Translations under genes and position numbers: made by a program
In this document: piece after piece, positions 42,338 through 51,162 of the stretch
Numbering within the stretch: the first letter of the stretch is position 1
How the letters are laid out: every line of letters begins with the position of its first letter
The notes under the pieces: model-generated
Databases searched by the model: none
The model's input: only the letters and a program-made list of their open reading frames with translations
Told to the model about the DNA's origin: nothing
Assembly: GCA_965204835.1 (NCBI GenBank)
Contig: OZ242017.1
Span: 1,674,001-1,738,000, forward strand
Source of the DNA: VXMT01 sp965204835
GTDB taxonomy: Bacteria > Chloroflexota > Dehalococcoidia > UBA2979
Direction of reading: 5' to 3'
DNA length: 64,000 nt

Positions 42338-44239
42338 CTACATCACCGCCCGCGCCGCGGCCAGCGCGACGAGGTCGTCGCGGGCGATCCCGCGCGGGGC
42401 GAGGTCGTGGCAGGCGCCGCAGCGCACGCACATGGTCTCGTCCAGCGTGTAGCCGCCGCGCGGCGACCCCCGGATCGCGTCGACCGGACAAATGAGCCGC
42501 GCCGACTCCAGCCGCGGGTCGTCCTGGTCCGCCACGCGGTAGCGCACGAACCCCCGGCCTTCCAGCCGCGTGTCGGCGGCGGCGACGTGCGCGTCGAACT
42601 CGTCCCCGAAGAAGCGCAGCGTGTTGCGCATGATCGTCGGGCTGGCCGAGCCGTGCACGCAGTTCGAGTACTGCAGCGCGTCGCCCACCATCTCCAGGTT
42701 GTGCCGGTCCTCCGGCCGCCCGCCACCCGCCAGCACGCGCCGGAAGACCTCGGTCATGCGCTGGTTGCCGTGGTGGCAGGTGGTGCAGCGCCCGCACGAC
42801 TCGTCCTCGAGGAACTCGGCGAACATCAGGTTGAGCTCGATCGAGTTGGCGTCCTCGCCGACGAAGACGATCCCGCCCGCGCCGATGAGCGCACCGTGCT
42901 CCGCGAACGCCTCGCGCTCCAGCGTCAGCGAGTCTGCGAGGGCGGCCGGCAGGTAGCCCGCCAACGGCCCGCCGGGCTGGATCGCCTTGAGCGCGCCCGG
43001 GGCGCCCGAGCGCGTCGTCGCCCCGCCGAGGGCGTCGACGACGTCGTTCATCGCCACCCCGTAGGGCAGCTCCATGAAGCCGGCGTGGGCGATGTCGCCG
43101 GAGAACGAGAAGATCTTCGTCCCCGCGTTGGTCGGCGTGCCGAGCTCGCGGTACCACTCCGCGCCGTGCTCCAGCACCAGCGCGGCGCTCGCGTAGGTCT
43201 CGACGTTGTTGACGTTGGTCGGCTTGTAGAAGACGCCGGACTGCGCCGGGAACGGCGGCTTGATGCGCGGCATCCCGCGGTCGTCCTGGATCGAGGCGAT
43301 GAGCCCCGTCTCCTCGCCGCAGACGTACGCGCCCGCCCCCGCGATCACCTCGAGCGTGCACGAGAAGCCGCTGCCGAGGATGTCCTCGCCGAGCAGCCCG
43401 TCCGCCTCGGCCGCCGCGATGGCGTCGCGCATGCGCTCGATCGCCAGCGGGTACTCGTTGCGGATGTAGATGAAGCCGTGGATCGCGCCCGTCGCGTGCG
43501 CGGCGACCAGCATGCCCTCGATCACGACGTGCGGGTCGCCCTCCAGCAGCACGCGGTTCACCCACGCGCCCGGGTCGCCCTCGTCGGCGTTGCACACCAG
43601 GTAGCGCTCGTCGTCGGCCGCGCCGGCGAGGAAGTTCCACTTCACGCCCGCCGGGAAGAACGCCCCGCCCTTGCCGAGCAGCTGCGCGTCCTGCTGCAGC
43701 TGCCGCACGGCGTCCGGCCCGTGGTGGCGGTCCAGCATGCGCGAGAGCGCGTAGTAGCCGTTGGTCGCGATGTAGTGGTCGATCTCGCCGGGGTCGGCGT
43801 GGCCGATGCGCTTCAGCAGCCGCCGCTCGTCCTCGCACGCCAGGAACGGGTGCTCGGTGATGGCCGGGATGCCCGGCCGCGAGCCGCTGAGCACGCCGAC
43901 CGCGAGCTCCGCGGCGGCGCCGACGAGCCCCGCGGCCTCGTCCAGCAGCAGCCCGACGCGGTCCGGGGTGACCGGGCCGTAGAGCACGCGCGTCCCGTCC
44001 GGCCAGGCGATGGTCGCGAGCGGCTGCAGCCACTGCAGCCCGTAGCCGTGCGTGACGCCGGTGTCGACCGCCGCGCCGCGCCCGGCGATGGCCGCCTCCA
44101 GCGCCTCGCGCGTGCGCCCCGCGCCCGCGGCCAGCGAGGAGGTGTCCCACGCGAGGTCGATGCGCGGGCGCTCGGGGTGGCGCCAGGCCTCCCACGAGGC
44201 GTCGGCCCGCTCGCGCAGCGCGTCGTACGGTCCGGGCAC
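42338..44239 (-). CDS. NAD-linked formate dehydrogenase beta subunit / NuoF-like flavoprotein (FdsB type)
   Basis: 633 residues. The N-terminal region (about 1-120) has a Cys-less thioredoxin-like fold typical of FdsB, followed by the NuoF core: NAD/FMN segments GKGGAFFPAGVKW, CNADEGDPGAW and CGEETGLIASI, then the [4Fe-4S] motif SCGRCTTC plus a later Cys in YSNCVHG. The C-terminus adds a shortened ferredoxin-like part with CPVDAI and CVRCGACHDLAP (four Cys). It passes electrons between NAD(H) and a partner. GTG 44239 follows the nuoE-like stop by one base. No formate dehydrogenase alpha subunit or hydrogenase gene is in the window. Confidence 0.9.
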   Translation of the reverse strand: MPGPYDALRERADASWEAWRHPERPRIDLAWDTSSLAAGAGRTREALEAAIAGRGAAVDTGVTHGYGLQWLQPLATIAWPDGTRVLYGPVTPDRVGLLLDEAAGLVGAAAELAVGVLSGSRPGIPAITEHPFLACEDERRLLKRIGHADPGEIDHYIATNGYYALSRMLDRHHGPDAVRQLQQDAQLLGKGGAFFPAGVKWNFLAGAADDERYLVCNADEGDPGAWVNRVLLEGDPHVVIEGMLVAAHATGAIHGFIYIRNEYPLAIERMRDAIAAAEADGLLGEDILGSGFSCTLEVIAGAGAYVCGEETGLIASIQDDRGMPRIKPPFPAQSGVFYKPTNVNNVETYASAALVLEHGAEWYRELGTPTNAGTKIFSFSGDIAHAGFMELPYGVAMNDVVDALGGATTRSGAPGALKAIQPGGPLAGYLPAALADSLTLEREAFAEHGALIGAGGIVFVGEDANSIELNLMFAEFLEDESCGRCTTCHHGNQRMTEVFRRVLAGGGRPEDRHNLEMVGDALQYSNCVHGSASPTIMRNTLRFFGDEFDAHVAAADTRLEGRGFVRYRVADQDDPRLESARLICPVDAIRGSPRGGYTLDETMCVRCGACHDLAPRGIARDDLVALAAARAVM

Positions 44240-44240
44240 G

Positions 44241-44771
44241 CTAGGCCCCCGATCCGTCGCCCGGGGCGTCCTCGGGCCAGCCGAGCGTCTCCGGGTCCGC
44301 GCCGTCACGCAGGGCGCGCGCCAGCTCGACGGCGCGCGCGGCGGTGAGCTTGCCGACGACGCGCTCCTGCAGCCACACCTGCGGCGCCTGCTCGCAGGTG
44401 CCGTTGCACTGCCCGAGCGTGAAGGCGACGCGGCCGTCCGGGCTGTCCGCGCCGAGCGGGCAGCCCAGCACCGCCTCGAAGGCGGCGCGGATGCCGTTGG
44501 CGTTGCGCAGCCGGCACGCCGGGCCGGAGCACCACGCGAGGCTCACCGGCGGCGGCGGCGTGGTGCGGAAGTCCGCGTAGTACGTGGTCGCGCCGTAGAC
44601 ATGCGCCGGCGTGAGCCTGAGCTCCTCGGCGACCACCTCCATGGCCTCGCGCGAGATGTAGCCGTAGCGGTGGTGGATGCGGTGCAGCGCCTCGAGCAGG
44701 TCGCCGTCGTCGGGCCTGAACCCGTCGAGGAGCGCGCGCAACTCGGCCCGGGCCTCGGTCTCAAGCGGCAT
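44241..44771 (-). CDS. NuoE/FdsG-like [2Fe-2S] subunit
   Basis: 176 residues. Thioredoxin-like [2Fe-2S] protein: helical N-terminus (LLEALHRIHHRYGYIS), VYGATTYYADF, then the four cluster Cys in WCSGPACRL and LGQCNGTCEQAP. Its job is to hand electrons to the flavoprotein encoded immediately downstream with one base between. ATG 44771 is chosen because it gives the normal family N-terminus; the longer frame adds a basic leader. Together the two genes form an NADH-oxidising or NAD-reducing module whose terminal partner is not visible here. Confidence 0.92.
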   Translation of the reverse strand: MPLETEARAELRALLDGFRPDDGDLLEALHRIHHRYGYISREAMEVVAEELRLTPAHVYGATTYYADFRTTPPPPVSLAWCSGPACRLRNANGIRAAFEAVLGCPLGADSPDGRVAFTLGQCNGTCEQAPQVWLQERVVGKLTAARAVELARALRDGADPETLGWPEDAPGDGSGA

Positions 44772-44867
44772 GCGTCGACCCGTCCTCCGCGCGCCCCCGC
44801 CGTCACGGGCGATGATAGGCAGGCCGCCCCGCGCGAACAAGAACGCCCGCGCGGCGGGCCTCGCTCG

Positions 44868-45290
44868 CTACGCCTCGCCCGGCTCGCCTGGCCCGGGCGC
44901 CTCGGCCGCCTCGCTGCGCAGCAGCTCCACCAGCGCCTCGGCTGAGCGCGCGGTCAGGAACGCGACCGTGTTGGCGGGGTCGAGCGCACCGCCGCGCAGC
45001 AGCGCCGACTCGCGGTCCAGGCGCTCCGCCACGCGCAGCATCACCGCCTCCTCGTAGGCGTGCTCCGGCGCGTCCTCCATGCCCTCCCGGGCGCCGACGG
45101 CGGCGAGGTTGCTGCCGATCCGCGCGTAGAGCTCCGCCAGCCAGATCGCCAGGTCCGCCGCCGCTGCGTCCGAGGCCTCCTCGAACTCCCGCGCGAGGCC
45201 GAGCAGCACCTCGGCCAGCGAGGCCGACGCCGCGGCCTGCACGAGGTCGACGCCCGAGCCGGCGCGTTCGCCCGCTTCACCCGTGGCCAC
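44868..45290 (-). CDS. Helical protein of unknown function upstream of the NuoE/NuoF pair
   Basis: 140 residues, predicted almost wholly alpha-helical and Ala/Glu-rich (LAEVLLGLAREFEEASDAAA, LAIWLAELYARIGSNLAAVG), soluble, with no Cys. I do not recognise a family. It lies on the same strand 97 bp upstream of the NuoE-like gene and 22 bp downstream of the quinone oxidoreductase. An assembly chaperone for the iron-sulfur pair (TorD-like role) is a guess from size and position only. Confidence 0.6.
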   Translation of the reverse strand: MATGEAGERAGSGVDLVQAAASASLAEVLLGLAREFEEASDAAAADLAIWLAELYARIGSNLAAVGAREGMEDAPEHAYEEAVMLRVAERLDRESALLRGGALDPANTVAFLTARSAEALVELLRSEAAEAPGPGEPGEA

Positions 45291-45311
45291 CGTCGGATCC
45301 GTCCCGTCCGT

Positions 45312-46259
45312 CTAGTCGAAGACGATCACGCAGCGCCCGCGCGTGCCCCCGGCCTCGAGGCGCGCGTGCGCGGCGGCCGCCTCCTCGGGCGGGTAGGTCT
45401 GGGCGACGCGCAGCGTGAGTGTGCCGTCCTCGGCCTGCTCGCGCAGGCGGTCCAGCAGGTCCGCGCGGTGGTCGTAGCTCGTCACCATCGTGCGGTGAAA
45501 CGCGATCCCGCGCTCCCCGGTGCCGCCCCAGCCGCGCACCGAGGCGTACGCGCCGCCGTCGCGGATGGCGGGCACCACGAGCTCCGACTGCACGGCGCCG
45601 TCTGCGAGCCCGTCGACGCCGTCCGGCGCGGCCTCGCGGAAGCGCCCGGCGACGTCGTCGCCGCGCCGCACGACCACGTCCGCGCCGAGGTCACGAACGA
45701 GCTGCTCGTCGGCCTCGGAGGCGTCGGCGACGACGCGCAGGCCCTCGGCCTTGGCGAGCTGCACGACGTAGCCGCCGTAGCAGCCCGCCGCGCCCGTCAC
45801 GGCGATGGTCTGGCCGGGCGAGAGCGCCATCTGGTCGAGCGACTGCCGCGCGGTCAGCCCGTTCATCGGCAGCGTGGACGCCTCGACGTGCGTGGTGCCC
45901 GCGGGCGCGCGCACGACGGCGTCGGCGGAGAGCACGATGCTCTCGCGGTACGCGCCGTGGCTCGCGCTGGGCACCACCATCGCCATCACCGCGTCGCCGA
46001 CCGCGAGTTCGGTCTCAGTGCCGGGCCCGACCTCGTCGATGACCCCGGCGAGGTCCATACCGGGGATGTACGGCGGCGGCACGTCGGCCAGCGCGGCGGC
46101 GCGGGAGCCGTTGCGCAGCATGGTGTCGGTGGGGTTGACGGCGACGGCGTGGACGCGGACCCGCACCTCGCCGGCCCCGGCATGCACCTCCGGCAGGTCC
46201 ACGACCCGCAGCGCCTCCGGCCCTCCGAACTCGATCACCCCGACACCCCGCATGGCCAT
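45312..46259 (-). CDS. Quinone oxidoreductase-like MDR family protein (NADPH-dependent)
   Basis: 315 residues; medium-chain dehydrogenase/reductase. GroES-like N-terminal domain (VRVHAVAVNPTDTMLRNG, YIPGMDLAGVIDEVGPG), Rossmann domain with the nucleotide motif AVTGAAGCYGGYVVQLAKAEG, and a typical end. Zinc-binding Cys/His of alcohol dehydrogenases are missing, so it belongs to the zinc-free quinone/enone reductase branch. ATG 46259 is preceded by AGGGAGGC; ATG 46253 is also possible. Divergent from the LuxR-RCC1 gene; the 145-bp gap between them could carry both promoters. Confidence 0.92.
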   Translation of the reverse strand: MAMRGVGVIEFGGPEALRVVDLPEVHAGAGEVRVRVHAVAVNPTDTMLRNGSRAAALADVPPPYIPGMDLAGVIDEVGPGTETELAVGDAVMAMVVPSASHGAYRESIVLSADAVVRAPAGTTHVEASTLPMNGLTARQSLDQMALSPGQTIAVTGAAGCYGGYVVQLAKAEGLRVVADASEADEQLVRDLGADVVVRRGDDVAGRFREAAPDGVDGLADGAVQSELVVPAIRDGGAYASVRGWGGTGERGIAFHRTMVTSYDHRADLLDRLREQAEDGTLTLRVAQTYPPEEAAAAHARLEAGGTRGRCVIVFD

Positions 46260-46404
46260 GCCTCCCTCGCTGCGCTCGACGCGGCGACCAAGGTACATCG
46301 CGAGCGGTGGTGGCGACACGGGCCATGAGCAACGCCGCATCCCGGCTCGCACGAGGGGCGATCGGGTGGGGTAATGATGGTGTTGCCCGACGTACGATGC
46401 GGCC

Positions 46405-48669
46405 GTGAAGCGCAACCGGCTCGGCCGCCCGCCGCACCCCGACGTCCTGACGCCCGCCGAGTGGCGCGTGCTGGAGGCGCTGCGCGAGGGCGGCACGAAC
46501 GCCGCGATCGGCGCGCGCCTCGGGCTTGCGCCCGACACGGTCAAGTACCACGTCTCGAACATGCTCGCGAAGCTCGGGCTGCGGAACCGCCGCGAACTCG
46601 CCGCCTGGCAGCCCGACGCCGGGCGACGCGGGCTGCTCGCCGTGCCCGCCGCCCTCGAGTCGCTGGCGCGCTCGGTCGTGACGGTCGGCGTGGGCGCGGC
46701 GGCCGTCGCCGGGGTGGTGGTGGCGGCCATCGCCGTGGTGGGCGTGGTGCTCGTGCTGCTCGTGCTGCTCGTCGCCGGAGACGGGAACGGCGACCTGGCC
46801 GTGGTGCGGCCGCCGGACGCCGGGACCCCGCCGCCCTCGCCCACCGCGGTCGCGCCCGCAGCGACGGACACGCGGACCCCGACTGTCACCCCGGCCCCGA
46901 CGCCAAGCCCGACGCCGACCGTGACGCCCTCGCCCACTCCCGAGCCGACGGCGACACTGAACCCGACACTCACCCCGACCGCCTCACCGACCCCGGAACC
47001 CACACTTCCGCCCGTCGCCACGCCGCCGCCGGGGCGCTACGTCGACGTCAAGGCCGGTCATCGCCGCGCCTGCGCGCTGACCGAGGAGGGCGAGGTGGTG
47101 TGCTGGGGGGACCTCGACGAGGGACACCCTGAAGTGCTGCCTGGAACATACGAAGCCGTGGTATCGCCGGAGTGGTACGAGTATGACCAGACCCGGGGCA
47201 CGAGAGACTTTGGAGCCTGTGCGCTCGACCAGAGCGGCGAGGTCCAGTGCTGGGAACAGGGCTTCGGGATGCGCCGGGTCAGCCCGCCAGGCCACTACAC
47301 CCTGGTAAGCGCGAGCACGAACCACATGTGCGCGCTCACCGCGGACGAGACAGCCGTCTGCTGGGGGAACAATCGCGATGGTCAGGCAGAGGCACCCCCG
47401 GGTCGCTTCAACGCCATCAGCGCGGGATACGCAGCGTACGAGGGTGACTCGGGCACGAGCTGCGGACTCACGGACATCGGCGGGATCGTCTGCTGGGGGA
47501 CTTCCTTCGCGGTCGGGGATCTTCCGCCCGGCCCCTACGTCAAGGTCAGCACGCGCGGCGCCGCCTCTGGATGCGCGATAGGTAATGCGGGGAACCTCGT
47601 GTGCTGGAGTAGAGACTCGCTGGGTGATCCCCCGAGCGGCCGCTTCCAGGACGTTGACTCGGGCCTCTTCCACACCTGCGCGGTGACCGCGGCGGGCGAG
47701 GCCCGCTGTTGGGGTGGCCTGATCACGCTGTTGACTCCGCCGGATCCCCCACCGGGCCGCTACAAGAAGATCAGCATCGGTAGTGAGACACCCCGGAGCA
47801 TAGGCACCGAGTACGCCTGCGCGCTGACCGAGGCCGGCCAGGCGGTGTGCTGGGAGGCCCACGCCCCGGTGACCACGCAACCTGATCCTTCTCCCGGTCG
47901 CTATACCGCCGTCAGCGACGGTGGGTTCCAGACCTGCGCGCTGACCGAAGACGGCGAGGCGACCTGCTGGGGCTGGAGCATGAACGGTCAGACAGATCCC
48001 CCGGCGGGGCCGTTCACGGCAATCAGCGCGGGTGACGCCTTCGTCTGCGCCCTGAAGGACACCCGCGAGATTGTCTGCTGGGGCGACGACGCGTTGAGTG
48101 ACGACATCCCACCTGGAACATACGCGGAGGTCAGCGCGGGCTATACGCATGCCTGCGCGCTGACAGAGGACGGCGAGGTGGCGTGCTGGGGCTGGAGCAG
48201 GTTCGGCGATCTGGACTTCCCACCGGGTGACTACACCACCGTCAGCGCAGGGCCCTTCAACAGCTGCGCCCTGGGCACGGACGGGAGACCTGTCTGTTTG
48301 AGAGGCGGTCCAGCCGGCGAGGGATGGGCAGACGGCCGGTTCGTGGACATCGCCGTCGGGGGTCGGTTGTGCGCGCTCCGGGAGGATGGAGCGATCGTCT
48401 GTGAGGACAGTGCAGATGCCAATGGCGGAGTCAGCATTCGGCGGGGTCCATTCATGGCGATCACTGCGGGGTGGGGTCACACGTGCGCCCTGACCACTGC
48501 GGGCGAGGCGCAGTGCTGGGGTTACAACTCGCATGGCCAGGCAGATCCGCCGACGCAGCGATTCGAGGCGATCAGCGCCAGCGAGGTGCGCACCTGCGGG
48601 TTGACTGCCGATGGCGATGCCGTGTGCTGGGGGGATGTCGCGTACAGCGAGCTCCCGTTCAGATACTAG
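46405..48669 (+). CDS. Membrane-bound LuxR-type regulator with 14 extracellular RCC1-like repeats
   Basis: 754 residues from GTG 46405. Order: LuxR/GerE helix-turn-helix (about 14-68; LTPAEWRVLEALREGGTNAA, then DTVKYHVSNMLAKLGLRNR); one long membrane helix (about 91-123); a Pro/Thr stalk (about 130-210); 14 repeats of about 39 residues to the C-terminus. Repeats follow (R/P)Y-x-x-I-S-A-G-x-x-x-x-C-A-L-T-x-x-G-E-x-x-C-W-G, nearly all with a Cys pair as in the lipoprotein at 30424. Topology implies DNA binding inside and a propeller-like sensor outside. No sensor kinase or sigma/anti-sigma feature is present. I know no described family with this order; ligand and targets unknown. Confidence 0.85.
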   Translation: MKRNRLGRPPHPDVLTPAEWRVLEALREGGTNAAIGARLGLAPDTVKYHVSNMLAKLGLRNRRELAAWQPDAGRRGLLAVPAALESLARSVVTVGVGAAAVAGVVVAAIAVVGVVLVLLVLLVAGDGNGDLAVVRPPDAGTPPPSPTAVAPAATDTRTPTVTPAPTPSPTPTVTPSPTPEPTATLNPTLTPTASPTPEPTLPPVATPPPGRYVDVKAGHRRACALTEEGEVVCWGDLDEGHPEVLPGTYEAVVSPEWYEYDQTRGTRDFGACALDQSGEVQCWEQGFGMRRVSPPGHYTLVSASTNHMCALTADETAVCWGNNRDGQAEAPPGRFNAISAGYAAYEGDSGTSCGLTDIGGIVCWGTSFAVGDLPPGPYVKVSTRGAASGCAIGNAGNLVCWSRDSLGDPPSGRFQDVDSGLFHTCAVTAAGEARCWGGLITLLTPPDPPPGRYKKISIGSETPRSIGTEYACALTEAGQAVCWEAHAPVTTQPDPSPGRYTAVSDGGFQTCALTEDGEATCWGWSMNGQTDPPAGPFTAISAGDAFVCALKDTREIVCWGDDALSDDIPPGTYAEVSAGYTHACALTEDGEVACWGWSRFGDLDFPPGDYTTVSAGPFNSCALGTDGRPVCLRGGPAGEGWADGRFVDIAVGGRLCALREDGAIVCEDSADANGGVSIRRGPFMAITAGWGHTCALTTAGEAQCWGYNSHGQADPPTQRFEAISASEVRTCGLTADGDAVCWGDVAYSELPFRY

Positions 48670-50005
48670 GCTCACCCTCCGCCCGGTCCGCGGCGGCCAT
48701 CCGCGCCACCTCGATGCCCATCCGCATGGTGTAGTTCTGGCCGCGGTCCTCGGGGTAGAGCTGCGTGTTGTTCGCCAGGTACAGGCCCTCGACGGGGGTG
48801 CGGTGGGGGGCGATCGTCTCGGCGTAACGGTGGTGGACGATGGGCTGGCCCGAGCGGTCCTTGAACATCCACATGCCGTCGATCCACGAGCGGTTGAACG
48901 AGGGGTTGATGCGGCGGATGTAGGGCTCGTAGCGGGCGAGCACCTGCTCCGCGTCCTCCTCGGTGACCGGGTCGCCGGGGTCGGCGTAGTTCGAGAAGTA
49001 GACGATGTGCTTCCCGCCGTACTCGGCCGGGCTGCGGAAGTTCGTCTGCTCCACCGCCACGACGAACGGGCAGTCGGCGTCGGTGGCCGTGAGCCAGTAG
49101 ATCTCCGAGAGCGGCCGGTCCAGCGCGAGCACCAGCACCGTCGCCCACTGGTAGTCGACGCCGTCGAGGAGCGCGCGGTACTCCTCGCCCAGCTCCGGCG
49201 CGAGCCGGGCCAGCACTGGCGAGGCGACGGTCGCGAGCACCACGTCGGCGGGCAGGAGTTCGGGCTCGCCGCCGTCCTCGGCCGGCTCCAGCTCCACGCC
49301 CGTCGCGCGGCCGTCCTCGACGACGATGCGGCGCACGGGGCGGCCGGGGTGGATGGTCCCGCCGTGCTCGGTGATGGCCGCGGCGAGGGCGTCGACCATG
49401 CGGCCGAAGGAGCCGCGCAGGTAGCCGAGCTGCTCCTTCGCCAGCGGGCCGCCCTCGCGGGAGGCGAAGCGGAGGTAGATCTTGCTCCAGAACCACGGCA
49501 TCGCGACGTCGGGCGCGTGGCGGCCGAACTTGGCGCGGAGGAGCGGGCCCCAGACCCGCTCGTAGCCCTCGCGGCCCGCAGCGCGCGTGATCCACTCGGC
49601 GGCGCGCTGCCCCTCGTAGCGCTCCCAGTCGGCGACGCGCCGCAGCCACAGCGCGCTCAGCCCGAGGCGCAGCCGCGTCAGCAGCGAGACCGGCGTGAAG
49701 CGCAGCAGGTCGAGCGCGCCCGTGAAGCGGAAGACGCGCTCGCCGACGAGCATCCCGACGCGCGACTCGATCCACTCGAGGTCCTCGCCGAGGCCGAGCT
49801 CCTCGATCAGCCCGGCGACGACGGTGTCGGAGCGGAAGAGGTGGTGGTAGAAGCTCTCGATCCGCCCGCCGCCGATCTCGAAGGTGCGCACCTGCCCGCC
49901 CAGCACCGGCGAGGCTTCGACGAGATGCACCTCGTGGCCCTGCTTCGCCAGGTCGTGGGCGGCGGCGAGGCCGCCGACCCCTGCGCCGATGACGACCGCC
50001 CTCAC
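48659..50005 (-). CDS. FAD-dependent amine oxidase / protoporphyrinogen oxidase-like protein
   Basis: 448 residues. N-terminal FAD-binding Rossmann VVIGAGVGGLAAAHDLAKQG with ribose-binding Glu in VHLVEAS, then GGQVRTFEIGG; C-terminal FAD segment PVEGLYLANNTQLYPEDRG and MRMGIEVARM. Family: flavin-containing amine oxidase / HemY-type, found in isoprenoid, carotenoid and glycan pathways. GTG 50005 overlaps the upstream flippase stop (GTGA), so they are co-translated. Neighbours are membrane glycan genes, so an isoprenoid or sugar substrate is more likely than haem. Its 3' end overlaps the convergent LuxR-RCC1 gene by 11 bp. Confidence 0.85.
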   Translation of the reverse strand: MRAVVIGAGVGGLAAAHDLAKQGHEVHLVEASPVLGGQVRTFEIGGGRIESFYHHLFRSDTVVAGLIEELGLGEDLEWIESRVGMLVGERVFRFTGALDLLRFTPVSLLTRLRLGLSALWLRRVADWERYEGQRAAEWITRAAGREGYERVWGPLLRAKFGRHAPDVAMPWFWSKIYLRFASREGGPLAKEQLGYLRGSFGRMVDALAAAITEHGGTIHPGRPVRRIVVEDGRATGVELEPAEDGGEPELLPADVVLATVASPVLARLAPELGEEYRALLDGVDYQWATVLVLALDRPLSEIYWLTATDADCPFVVAVEQTNFRSPAEYGGKHIVYFSNYADPGDPVTEEDAEQVLARYEPYIRRINPSFNRSWIDGMWMFKDRSGQPIVHHRYAETIAPHRTPVEGLYLANNTQLYPEDRGQNYTMRMGIEVARMAAADRAEGEPSI

Positions 50006-51045
50006 GAGCCGGCCTTCCGTGTACCGGCGGCGGCGAGAGGCTCGCGGGCGGCGCGCGGCTCCCCGGCCGGCTCGTCGCCGGCGTGGAGGATCGTGCCGAC
50101 GGCGATGTGGCGACGCCACAGCAAGAGCAGACCGAGCAGCACGACGGGGATAAGCAGCAGCGCGTGCAGCGCGATCGCGTACGCCGTGCCGACGGCGATC
50201 GTCGTGCCGAACACCACCGTGGTCTCGCGCGCGAGCAGCTCGAACGGCCCGATGCCACCCGAGGTCCACGGCACGGCGATGGCGAGGTTCGCCGCCCCGC
50301 ACACGGCGAGGTAGAGCGGCGGGTCGAGGTCCAGCCCCATGCCCACCCCGACGAGCCAGTACATGGCCGCCTCGAGCGCCCACGAGGCGGCGCTGACGAC
50401 CACGATGGCCGTCCACGCGCCCGCGCCGCGCACCGCCGTCAGGCCCTCGAGCAGCCGCGCGAGGCGGGGCGCGATGAGCCCTCGCAGCCGACCGGGCGCG
50501 AAGGCGAGCAGGCGCGTCGCCAGCTCCGGGTCGCGCGCGAGCCGGGGGCCGAGCAGCATGAGGCCGAGCGTGAGCACGACGAACCCCGCGCCCATGACGG
50601 CGGCGAGCGCCTGCAGCGTCGCGTTGCCGCCCGCCAGCGCGATCGTGCCCGCCAGGAAGAGCGCGAGCACGAGCCCGTCGAGGACCCGCTCGAGCCCGAT
50701 GGTGCCGAGGGTCCGGGCGCGGTCGGCGCCGTGGCGCTCGTGCAGCAACTGCACGCGCACGAGCTCGCCGACGCGCATCGGCAGCACGTTGTTCGCCGCA
50801 TAGCCGATGACCACGAGCGCCGTCGCGTCGTTCGTGGAGATCTGCGTGGCGCCGCGCAGCGCGAGCCGCCAGCGCGCGCCGCGCACCCACAGCGCGACGA
50901 GGTAGACGCCGAAGGCGACGGCGAGCCACGCGGGCTGCGCGTCCGTGAAGGCGTCGCCGAGCTCGGTGAAGTCGACGCGCCAGAGCAGGAGCGCGACGAA
51001 CAGCAGGCTGACCGCGAGTCCGATCGCGGCGCGGCGCTTGCTCAC
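50002..51045 (-). CDS. Flippase-like integral membrane protein (LPG_synthase_TM/AglD family)
   Basis: 347 residues with about eight membrane helices. Family features: RGARWRLALRG after the second helix, GYAANNVLPMRVGELVRV (the conserved Asn/Pro/Arg/Glu loop), TIGLERVLDGLVL and PWTSGGIGPFE. Related proteins include the membrane part of lysyl-phosphatidylglycerol synthase and archaeal AglD, thought to move or modify lipid-linked sugars. ATG 51045. Overlaps the FAD oxidoreductase start; 117 bp downstream of the Agl23-like gene on the same strand. Confidence 0.85.
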   Translation of the reverse strand: MSKRRAAIGLAVSLLFVALLLWRVDFTELGDAFTDAQPAWLAVAFGVYLVALWVRGARWRLALRGATQISTNDATALVVIGYAANNVLPMRVGELVRVQLLHERHGADRARTLGTIGLERVLDGLVLALFLAGTIALAGGNATLQALAAVMGAGFVVLTLGLMLLGPRLARDPELATRLLAFAPGRLRGLIAPRLARLLEGLTAVRGAGAWTAIVVVSAASWALEAAMYWLVGVGMGLDLDPPLYLAVCGAANLAIAVPWTSGGIGPFELLARETTVVFGTTIAVGTAYAIALHALLLIPVVLLGLLLLWRRHIAVGTILHAGDEPAGEPRAAREPLAAAGTRKAGS

Positions 51046-51162
51046 GCCTCGCTCCGTTCCAGGCCGCGGGACGTGCTGCGTCCCGCCGTGGTTCCATCTT
51101 CGAGCACGCGCCCCCGACCGGCCAGCGACAGCGGTCGACCCGGCCGGGCTGCATCGAGGGCG

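Noticed and set aside
46984..48675. 563-codon minus-strand frame opposite the LuxR-RCC1 gene
   Set aside because: Again a mirror of the repeat periodicity; the sense frame has complete domains.
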